A stretch of DNA of 64,000 bases from Nitrospira sp. (GTDB taxonomy: Bacteria; Nitrospirota; Nitrospiria; Nitrospirales; Nitrospiraceae). Below, piece after piece: positions 9,567 to 16,725 of the stretch. The stretch's first letter is position 1. Every line of letters begins with the position of its first letter. Location of the stretch: contig CP092079.1 in NCBI GenBank assembly GCA_022226955.1, positions 3,003,043 through 3,067,042 on the forward strand. The letters run 5' to 3'. Under the pieces are notes generated by a model. It saw only the letters and a list, made by a program, of their open reading frames with translations, did not search any database and was not told where the DNA came from. Position numbers and translations under genes: made by a program.

Positions 9567-11161
9567 GGCATCTCCTCCATCAATGTTTCCGCGCGCAGTT
9601 CCCGCAGTTCCTCCTCTGGAGTCGGGTGGAGCGGGGCATGGGTCGGATGCGCGAACCAGACGAGCGCGCCGATGCAGAGGAAGAGGCCGCTGGCGACCAG
9701 GAAGGCGTCGTTGAGGCTTAGGATCGCCGCTTCCTGCTTAATCATGGTGCCGAGCGTGGCGTTGATCTGCGACGGCGCGACGCCCGCTCCAATCAGTTTG
9801 GCGGTCAGCTGGCTCAAGGAATCGTAGGAAATGGCCATCCGCCCGCCAAAGTGATCGGCCAGGCTGAGTTGATGGAAGTGCGCGCGGCGAAAGAGCACGA
9901 TGCCTTGGAAGGTGATGCCGAACGCGCCGGCGGCGACCCGCAAGAGATTGGCGACTTCAGCGGCGCGCATCATCAGCGGGCCGGACAGGCCGTGCAGGGT
10001 CAGGGTTGTCAGCGGCGTAAAAAACGATCCCAGGAAAATGCCCTCGACGACCATGGGCCAAAAGAGCTGGTCGTACGAGTAGGGATCGTCGAACAAGCCG
10101 ATCCAATAGAAGGTGCAGGCAAATCCGAGACTGTTGAAGCAGATCAACCAGCGCGCGTCGATGTATTTGCACAGCAAGTGCATGACGGCAATGGCGGGCG
10201 CGCCTAGGAGGATCAACGGGAGCAGCGCCAGGCCGGCCAGTTCCGATGAATAGCCCAGGATCAACTGGATTTGCACGATCAGGAGCGAGAGGAGACCCTG
10301 GACGGAAAAGAATCCGATGGTCAGGCAGGTGACGCCGATGGCGAAATTGCGGTGCTGAAACAGCCGGAGGTCGAGCGTAGGGTGCCGCTCGCCGAGTTCC
10401 CAGATGACGAAGCAGGGAATGGCGATTAGCAGAACGACCGCGATGGCCTGGAGCAGGGGGGAATCCAGCCAGTCGAAATCGTTGCCCATGTTGAGAAAGG
10501 TCTGCATGCTCAGCAGCAACAGCAGGAGCAGCAGAAAGCCGACGAGGTCGAAGCGCCCGTAGCTCCGGCGAAACCCGCGTCCATGGAGGAGCGCGGCGAG
10601 CGTGCCGATGACGATCATGGTCAGGACAAAGTCCAGGTAAAAGAGCGAGCGCCAGCCGAACAGATACACCAGATAACCGCCGACCGGCATGCCGATGGTA
10701 AAGGGCGTGATGCTGAACAAGCCCCAGATGCTGAGCGCGACGGCTTTCGATCGCTTTGGATACTCGTTCAACAGCATCGATTGGGCAATGGGCAAGGTGA
10801 CGCCGCCGGCGATGCCCTGAGCGATTCGGGCCGGGAGAAATTGCGAGAGCGTTTGGCTGGCTCCGCACAGATAGGAGGCGATGCTGTAGACGAGGAACGC
10901 GCCGATCAGCAGCCGATAGTCGCCGATGCGGCCAGAGAGATAACGCGCCAGGGGAAATCCGAGCGCCAGCCCGACCATGAAATCGGTTTGCGCCCAGGTG
11001 AGAAAACTCGGCAGCACGCCGCCAAGGTCGCCCGAGACGTGCGGCAGCAGCGCGATATACGAACCGGCGTTGAACAACACCACGATGTGCGCTAACCCGA
11101 GGACGGCATTGAAGAGCACAAACCGCCAGCCTCGCAATCGTCTGAGAAACACCACTGCCAT
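9563..11161 (-). CDS. MFS drug:H+ antiporter, DHA2/EmrB-like (14 TM)
   Basis: About 532 residues with a run of hydrophobic helices compatible with 14 membrane segments, the DHA2 topology. The loop 2-3 motif reads LARYLSGRIGDYR, a degenerate form of the MFS GRxxDRxGR signature, and ARIAQGIAGGVTLPIAQ and IGMPVGGYLVYLFGWRSLFYL match motifs B and C of 14-TM exporters. It exports hydrophobic compounds using the proton gradient, together with the outer-membrane factor and adaptor downstream. It begins 16 bp after the formate/nitrite channel stop, so both probably share one transcript. Confidence 0.88.
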   Translation of the reverse strand: MAVVFLRRLRGWRFVLFNAVLGLAHIVVLFNAGSYIALLPHVSGDLGGVLPSFLTWAQTDFMVGLALGFPLARYLSGRIGDYRLLIGAFLVYSIASYLCGASQTLSQFLPARIAQGIAGGVTLPIAQSMLLNEYPKRSKAVALSIWGLFSITPFTIGMPVGGYLVYLFGWRSLFYLDFVLTMIVIGTLAALLHGRGFRRSYGRFDLVGFLLLLLLLLSMQTFLNMGNDFDWLDSPLLQAIAVVLLIAIPCFVIWELGERHPTLDLRLFQHRNFAIGVTCLTIGFFSVQGLLSLLIVQIQLILGYSSELAGLALLPLILLGAPAIAVMHLLCKYIDARWLICFNSLGFACTFYWIGLFDDPYSYDQLFWPMVVEGIFLGSFFTPLTTLTLHGLSGPLMMRAAEVANLLRVAAGAFGITFQGIVLFRRAHFHQLSLADHFGGRMAISYDSLSQLTAKLIGAGVAPSQINATLGTMIKQEAAILSLNDAFLVASGLFLCIGALVWFAHPTHAPLHPTPEEELRELRAETLMEEMP

Positions 11162-11177
11162 TGCCGTAATACCTTTG

Positions 11178-12053
11178 TCAGAAAGACGGAGAATAGCCTT
11201 GCGTGGTAGAGGCCGTGACGGCTGGTTGGACCGTTGGGGTTGGCTGGCGTACGGCGGGCGTTGCCGGTCGATGCGTCAGATAAATGGCCATGCCGGTGAA
11301 CAGCATGCCTCCGACCAGATTGCCCAATGTCACTGGGATTTGATTCCAGAACCACCAGGAGGAGACCGTGATGTCGGCGCCGAGCAGCATGCCGACTGGG
11401 ATCACGAACATATTGACGACCGTATGCTCGAATCCCTGGGAGAAGAACAGCACGGTCGGCCCCCAGATGGCCAGCAGTTTTCCTCCGAAGGACGTGGAGG
11501 CATAGGAGGCGACGACGGCCAGGCTCACCATCCAATTGCAGAGCACGGCTTTGGTGAAGACGGTGAGCAGGCCGGCTCCGCCATGGGCGGCGTAGTAGTT
11601 CGTTTTGGCTTCGGCGATGGCCACGAGTTTTGCGCCGACCGCGGGCACGGCGTTGTCCCAGGCCGTGGTGATGCAGAGGGCGAAGAGGAGCGCGTACAGC
11701 ATCGACCCGAGAAGATTCCCGAGAAAAACCCATCCCCAGTTCGCGAGGATGCGGCGGAGCCCGATGGCGCCTTTGTTGTCGACGGCGGCGCAGGGCAGCA
11801 GCGCGAAGCTGCCGGTAATGATTTCAGTCCCTAGGAGGATGGCCAGTGCCAGTCCGAAGGGAAAGAGGAGGCTGCCGGCAATCCAGGAGCCGGTTTCCAC
11901 CGCGACCCCGACGGCCATGCTGGTTGCGATTCCCAGATAGGCGCCGGCGAGCATGCCGCGAATGACCAGATGCCGGGGCGGGACATTCAACTTGTAGGCG
12001 CCGCCGGCCAGCATGCTTTCTACAACACCGAGAGGCTTGACGTAGTCCATCAT
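11178..12053 (-). CDS. Formate/nitrite channel (FNT family, FocA/NirC-like)
   Basis: About 291 residues with six hydrophobic segments in the FNT pattern. Family signatures are LGTEIITGSFALLP (the pore omega-loop region), LCNWMVSLAVV and FEHTVVNMF, which carries the conserved pore histidine. It moves formate or nitrite across the inner membrane; nitrite would be logical in a nitrite-using organism, but the sequence does not decide. I chose the ATG at 12053 (MMDYVKPLG, with GGAAGA just upstream); an ATG at 12098 is an alternative. A threonine/proline-rich tail of about 35 residues follows the last helix. It is preceded by a sigma-54-like promoter and enhancer-like dyad, and followed at 16 bp by the MFS efflux genes. 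Confidence 0.9.
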   Translation of the reverse strand: MMDYVKPLGVVESMLAGGAYKLNVPPRHLVIRGMLAGAYLGIATSMAVGVAVETGSWIAGSLLFPFGLALAILLGTEIITGSFALLPCAAVDNKGAIGLRRILANWGWVFLGNLLGSMLYALLFALCITTAWDNAVPAVGAKLVAIAEAKTNYYAAHGGAGLLTVFTKAVLCNWMVSLAVVASYASTSFGGKLLAIWGPTVLFFSQGFEHTVVNMFVIPVGMLLGADITVSSWWFWNQIPVTLGNLVGGMLFTGMAIYLTHRPATPAVRQPTPTVQPAVTASTTQGYSPSF

Positions 12054-12120
12054 GGTTCTTCCGATGCTCCTTGGTTGCGGCCGGTTCATTGCTCGCACTG
12101 AAGACGCGAGGAGCGACTAA

Positions 12121-12135
12121 GCAACCTCGATGCCA
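12121..12135 (-). promoter_or_regulatory. Sigma-54-like promoter of the FNT/MFS-efflux operon
   Basis: On the minus strand TGGCAT-N5-TTGC, followed by T, matches the -24/-12 consensus with one mismatch and exact GG-to-GC spacing of 12 bp. The predicted transcript start is near 12109, giving a 55-base leader to the ATG at 12053 that contains AAGGAG and GGAAGA. A dyad identical in design to that at 366-387 lies about 82 bp upstream of it. Confidence 0.6.
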
Positions 12136-12204
12136 GTGGCGCCGCACGCATACAAGAAGCAATTATCGCGATTTTAGACAGCTGCGGCATGACGCTGAGC
12201 GGTT

Positions 12205-12226
12205 TCGCACAGACCGCACAGTGCGA
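12205..12226. promoter_or_regulatory. Enhancer-like dyad, copy 2 (TCGCACA-N7-CAGTGCGA)
   Basis: Perfect TCGCAC/GTGCGA inverted repeat with a 10-bp spacer, in the divergent space between the FNT channel and the histidine kinase. It shares all 15 arm-side bases with the copy at 366-387, while the inner seven bases differ. It lies about 95-117 bp upstream of the predicted minus-strand transcript start, and about 90 bp upstream of the kinase ATG, so it could also serve autoregulation of the kinase/regulator pair. Confidence 0.6.
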
Positions 12227-12311
12227 TTCAGAGAGAGTCGATTTTGCGTAGGTAGGACATTTGACAGGCGTGGATTTGACTCCTAGGATGACGCAGGTTT
12301 ATGGAGTGCCC

Positions 12312-14240
12312 ATGCGAGAACGCATCGCCTGCCTGTTCAACAATTTCCCGATTCATCGCAAGCTGCTGCTGGCGTCGTTTATCCCGCTGGTCGCGCTCAT
12401 TGTTTTGAGCGTGATGACCTATCAGAGCATCCAGACCTTTTCGCAGGACGAAGAGCAGCTGGACAGTCTCTATGTCACGCAAAAGAACGCCGCCGAGTAT
12501 ATGCGGCTGGTCGTCGATCTGGAGACCGGGTTTCGAGGCTATGTGCTGACGCAGCAATACCGGTATCTGCGCCCCTATCGCGTCGCGCAAGAGGGGGTTG
12601 CGGCGGTCGGCTACGATATTGCCGGGCGCATTTCCGGCGAGCAATCGGATCGCTTCAGAGACATTCAAAATCTCGTCGTCCAGTTGGTGACGGAAAAAGA
12701 GGCGCTGATCAGCGCGATCAAAACCGGGCATAAGCAGGATGCGTTGCATTACATCGAAGAGGGGCGCGGGCGGGAACTGATGGTCGAGATTCGCCGTGAA
12801 ATGGGGATTTTCGACCGGTTCGAGCAGCAGAGCGTCGCGGAAAAGCTGGCGCAATTGAGCCAGGATCGCACCTCCACGCTGTTTGTCGTGCTGGGCGGCG
12901 GCGTGTTTACGTTTGGCCTGATGGTCGGCGCGCTATATTTGATCGCCCGGTCGATTGCGGCGCCGTTGCTCACGCTGGCTAAGGCGGTCGGATCGTCGCC
13001 GGCCGGATTGGTTCCGGCGATTCCGGTGCTGGCGCGGACGGACGAAATCGGGGATCTCACGCGGATGATGCACGGCATGAGTACGCAGATCCTCGGGCAT
13101 CTCAACCAGGTGGAACAGTCCGAGGCCACACTGCGTCAATTGAACGAGCATTTGGCGGCGTCCGAGGCGAAGTACCGGGGCCTCGTCGATCATGCGCCGT
13201 TTGGGATCTTTACCACGAAGGGGATGCAGATCACCTTTAGCAATCGCTACAATCAGGAGCTGGCGGGGCTCGACCCGAACCATCCGCTGGATCCCGATGC
13301 GTTCCGGGCACGGATTCATCCGGAAGACCGGGATCGAGTGCTGTCGGAATTTTCCCAGGCCGTGATGCAGGGGCAGGCCTGTGAAACCGTCTTCCGTTTT
13401 CTGCATAAGGACGGCGGAGTGCGAAAAGTGTTGAGCCGGCGGCTGCCGATTGCCGGCGGCGATGGCGCGGCGCAGGTGTATGTCGGCTTCAATGTCGATA
13501 TTACGGCGCTGGAAGACCTGCAATCCCGGCTGACCAGATCGGAGCATTTGGCGATGCTGGGGCAGGTGGCGGCCGGCATCGCGCATGAGCTGAGGAATCC
13601 CCTGGTCGGGATCGGCTCGACTGCCTCGCTGCTGCTGGACGATTTTTCGGGCGATGACCCGCGGCGGATCGACATCGATGTGATTTTGAAAGAGGCGAAG
13701 CGGCTGGACCGCATCGTCAATCAAATCGTGGACTATGCGCGGCCGCGCGAACTGGCGCCGGTTCGCTTCGATCTGGCCGAGCTGATCGCCGAAGTCGTCA
13801 AAACGCTCGATGTGCCGTTGCAGACGAAACAACTCGGCCTGCGGACGTCGCTGTCTCCGGCGGCGAGTTATGTGCATGCCGACCGGGATCAGATCAAACA
13901 GGTGTTGTTGAACGTGGTCCACAATGCGATCGATGCGTCTCCGGCAGGAGGGGCGGACATCGATGTGACGGCGTTCGAGTTGTCCAGCCAGGAGCGGCCG
14001 GGTCTCGTTGTGCTGGTCAAAGATGCCGGGGTTGGCATTGCCCCGGAGGTGATCGCGCGCGTGTTTGAGCCGTTTTATACGACCGGGAAGCGGCATGGGA
14101 CAGGGTTAGGGCTGGCGATTTGCCGAAATATTATTCAAGGCCATGGCGGGGATATTCATATGACGAGTGAGCTCGGCACCGGGACGGCGGTGAGAATTTG
14201 GCTCCCGCTGAGCCAGGGCTTCCAGAGAGGGAAAGGCTGA
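12312..14240 (+). CDS. CHASE3-PAS sensor histidine kinase
   Basis: About 642 residues. Order: TM1 (residues about 15-35), periplasmic CHASE3-type helical sensor (VDLETGFRGYVLTQQYRYLRPY), TM2 (about 195-215), HAMP-like linker, PAS domain (about 290-405, LVDHAPFGIF to YVGFNVDIT), HisKA with the phospho-acceptor in GIAHELRNPL (H425), then an ATPase domain with N, G1 (DAGVGIAPEV), F and G2 (GTGLGLAI) boxes. It signals to the regulator three bases downstream. The start is ATG 12312 (MRERIACL, GGAG eight bases upstream) rather than the ATG at 12288. The ligand is unknown; the neighbours suggest a signal connected with nitrite/formate traffic or efflux. Confidence 0.92.
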   Translation: MRERIACLFNNFPIHRKLLLASFIPLVALIVLSVMTYQSIQTFSQDEEQLDSLYVTQKNAAEYMRLVVDLETGFRGYVLTQQYRYLRPYRVAQEGVAAVGYDIAGRISGEQSDRFRDIQNLVVQLVTEKEALISAIKTGHKQDALHYIEEGRGRELMVEIRREMGIFDRFEQQSVAEKLAQLSQDRTSTLFVVLGGGVFTFGLMVGALYLIARSIAAPLLTLAKAVGSSPAGLVPAIPVLARTDEIGDLTRMMHGMSTQILGHLNQVEQSEATLRQLNEHLAASEAKYRGLVDHAPFGIFTTKGMQITFSNRYNQELAGLDPNHPLDPDAFRARIHPEDRDRVLSEFSQAVMQGQACETVFRFLHKDGGVRKVLSRRLPIAGGDGAAQVYVGFNVDITALEDLQSRLTRSEHLAMLGQVAAGIAHELRNPLVGIGSTASLLLDDFSGDDPRRIDIDVILKEAKRLDRIVNQIVDYARPRELAPVRFDLAELIAEVVKTLDVPLQTKQLGLRTSLSPAASYVHADRDQIKQVLLNVVHNAIDASPAGGADIDVTAFELSSQERPGLVVLVKDAGVGIAPEVIARVFEPFYTTGKRHGTGLGLAICRNIIQGHGGDIHMTSELGTGTAVRIWLPLSQGFQRGKG

Positions 14241-14243
14241 TCT

Positions 14244-15635
14244 ATGCGCGCAGTCGTATTTGTTACGGATGACGAGCAGGCGATTCGCGCGGCGATCGTC
14301 AAGCGGCTGACCAGGCAGGGCCATCGCGCCGTCGGATATGAATCCGGCGAAGCGTTACTGGAGGCGCTTCGGCACGAGCTGCCCGATCTTGTCTTGCTCG
14401 ACTTGAAGATGCCCGGCCTCAACGGTCTCGACACGTTGAAGGGGCTGCGGCAGCTGGCCCCGTCCGCCATGGTGATTATGCTGACGGCCTATGGGACCGT
14501 GCAGGATGCCGTGGAGGCGATGAAGCTGGGCGCGTACGATTTTCTGATCAAGTCGGTCGATTTGGAAGGCATCGATCCGGTGATTGCCCGGGTGCTGGAT
14601 GTCGTGACGCTGCGCCGCCGTCTGGCCGATGAGCGGGAGCATCGGGAGAGCCAGTATCGATTGAGCCATTTGATCGCGCAAAGCCATGCGATGAAGCAGT
14701 TGCTGGAGCAGGTGCGTGAAGTGGCGGAGAATCCCAAGTCGTCGGTGATGCTGCTTGGCGAAACCGGAACGGGCAAGGAGTTTTTTGCGCGCGTGATTCA
14801 TCACAACGGCGCCCGGGCGGCGGAACCCTTTATCGGGGTCAATTGCACGGCGATTCCCAAGGAATTATTCGAGAGCGAGCTGTTCGGGTTCGAGCGCGGC
14901 GCCTTTACCGGCGCGAATCAGCGCAAGCTCGGGCTGCTCGAAAAGGCCGAGGGCGGCACGCTGTTTCTCGATGAAATCGGAGACCTCGATCTTTCGATGC
15001 AGGCCAAATTATTGCGTGTGATCCAGGAGCGTTCCTTTCGGCGCCTGGGCGGCACCGACGATATCGGCGTGGATTTCCGCCTGATCACCGCCACGAACCG
15101 CGACCTCAAGAAAGAAGTGGGCCGCGGGGCCTTTCGCGAAGATCTCTATTTCAGGCTCAATGTGGTGGCGTTCGAATTGCCGCCGCTGAGGAGCCGCGTG
15201 GAGGACATTGTCCCGCTTTCAGAGCGCGCCTTAGTTCGCTTCGCGCAAGAGTTCGGCAAGCAGGTGCCTGAGTTGGACTCGGAGACACGCACGCTATTGG
15301 AGCGGTATCACTATCCGGGCAACATCCGCGAGCTTCAGAATATTCTTGAACGCGCCATGATCTTCTGCCAGGGCCGGACGTTGATGGCCAGCGCGCTGCC
15401 GGCGGAATTGCGCGAGGGGACCGGCAAGCAGATGGCCGTTACGACGGCGCCGGGGCCGGAGCCGGTCGTTCGGGTGGAGATGAAGCTGGGGCAGCAATCG
15501 CTGGCCGATGTGGAAGGCGCCATTGTGGACGAAGTCCTGCGCCTGGCCGACTACAACAAAACGCTGGCGGCGAAGCATCTCGGCATGACCCGCTTCGCCC
15601 TGGACCGGCGGCTCAAAAAATCCCACGACGAGTAG
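14244..15635 (+). CDS. NtrC-family sigma-54 response regulator
   Basis: About 463 residues. Receiver domain (residues 1-120) with the acidic pocket DDE, phospho-acceptor D53 in LLDLKMP, LTAYG and a lysine in FLIKS. AAA+ domain (about 145-380) with Walker A GETGTGKE, intact GAFTGA loop (G219 onward) that contacts sigma-54, and Walker B GGTLFLDEIG. A C-terminal Fis-type helix-turn-helix follows (TLAAKHLGMTRFALDRRLKK). Activates sigma-54 promoters when phosphorylated, presumably by the adjacent kinase. The two identical dyads near 376 and 12215, each with a sigma-54-like promoter, are its likely targets. Confidence 0.93.
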   Translation: MRAVVFVTDDEQAIRAAIVKRLTRQGHRAVGYESGEALLEALRHELPDLVLLDLKMPGLNGLDTLKGLRQLAPSAMVIMLTAYGTVQDAVEAMKLGAYDFLIKSVDLEGIDPVIARVLDVVTLRRRLADEREHRESQYRLSHLIAQSHAMKQLLEQVREVAENPKSSVMLLGETGTGKEFFARVIHHNGARAAEPFIGVNCTAIPKELFESELFGFERGAFTGANQRKLGLLEKAEGGTLFLDEIGDLDLSMQAKLLRVIQERSFRRLGGTDDIGVDFRLITATNRDLKKEVGRGAFREDLYFRLNVVAFELPPLRSRVEDIVPLSERALVRFAQEFGKQVPELDSETRTLLERYHYPGNIRELQNILERAMIFCQGRTLMASALPAELREGTGKQMAVTTAPGPEPVVRVEMKLGQQSLADVEGAIVDEVLRLADYNKTLAAKHLGMTRFALDRRLKKSHDE

Positions 15636-15687
15636 ATCATGGCGCGCGGTCTTTCCCTCGCAGGTGTTTTCAGTGACAGCTATATTT

Positions 15688-16725
15688 TTACTGAACGGGT
15701 GGGCTCGCCTGCTTCCTGTATGACTCGCTCTCTTTGAGCGCACGCTCCAGTTCTGCGACGCGCTTCTCCAGCTGCATCATAAGCTCTTGGGTCTGGTCTT
15801 GAGCCGGCGAGGGCGGGAGGGTGGCGGGGACGGACATTTTGGGCGCCGTCGCCGCGAGTTCCGCATTAGCCCGCTCCAAGTCGGCGATTCTCTTTTTCAG
15901 CTCGGCAATTGCCGCACTCTCCGCTTTCCCCAACGTGGCCTGCTGCATGGCATCGTGTACTTCCTGTACCCGTTTGACCGGATCGGGATTGGCTGTCAGG
16001 TAGGCCTGATAGGCGATCGACAACGTGCGCTCCGGGTAGTCGAGCAGACTGCTGTGGCGAGGAGTCGTTTGATAGTGGGGATCGTCGAAAAAGACGGCAA
16101 AGTCCTGTTCACCGACGGAGACCCAGGGATGGTCCCAGACGTAACCGGTGGTTTCACGGATATCGTGCAGTTGGTCTGTGCCGCCGACCTCCGATGCGGC
16201 CGTGACGAGCGGATGCCAAAAGTTTGCGATGGACAGCAGCAGGGTCTCGCCTTGCGCGACGATTGTGCCGGACGTCACGCGTTGGTATGCGTCCGTGGCG
16301 GGCTTTGCGCGGTAGAACACGACAACCTCGCCGGCCGTTGCTCGCGCGAGCGCATGTTGAAGCGGCCCGCTCAGAATGCGAATGTCCGTTTGGTCGAACA
16401 GCCTGGGTGTCCCTGGGTCGCCGGCGAAGGAGCGCAGAAGTCCGATCTTATTTCTTGCTGAAATCGACGTGAGGAGGATCTCGATCTGTTCTTGAGTGAG
16501 CGAGATCGGATGGGGCGGGGCGGCCTCGTGCGAGAAGCCGGCCCTGTTGCGCGACTCCAGCCCGACACGCGTCTCGGAATCGTCGTAAATCGATCGGCTA
16601 GATAGCTCGATGGTTGTGCAGGCGCTGGTGAGCGCACCGCCGCTCAGCGCGATGGCGAGGAGGCCATATTTCCATAGCCTGGCAGGTTGCCAGCGAGGCG
16701 CTGTCGGTCGATGATGCCTGGTCAT
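15688..16725 (-). CDS. Lipoprotein with C-terminal coiled coil, coupled to aioA
   Basis: About 345 residues of unknown family. A lipoprotein signal ends in GGALTSAC. The mature N-terminal 230 residues are mixed alpha/beta (for example VVVFYRAKPATDAYQRVTSG and VGEQDFAVFFDD), followed by two heptad-rich stretches (ELKKRIADLERANAELA and LEKRVAELERALKESES) that predict a coiled coil. Its ATG shares bases with the aioA stop (ATGA at 16722-16725), so it is translated together with arsenite oxidase. It may anchor, assemble or scaffold that system at the envelope; this is inference from position only. Confidence 0.75.
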   Translation of the reverse strand: MTRHHRPTAPRWQPARLWKYGLLAIALSGGALTSACTTIELSSRSIYDDSETRVGLESRNRAGFSHEAAPPHPISLTQEQIEILLTSISARNKIGLLRSFAGDPGTPRLFDQTDIRILSGPLQHALARATAGEVVVFYRAKPATDAYQRVTSGTIVAQGETLLLSIANFWHPLVTAASEVGGTDQLHDIRETTGYVWDHPWVSVGEQDFAVFFDDPHYQTTPRHSSLLDYPERTLSIAYQAYLTANPDPVKRVQEVHDAMQQATLGKAESAAIAELKKRIADLERANAELAATAPKMSVPATLPPSPAQDQTQELMMQLEKRVAELERALKESESYRKQASPPVQ

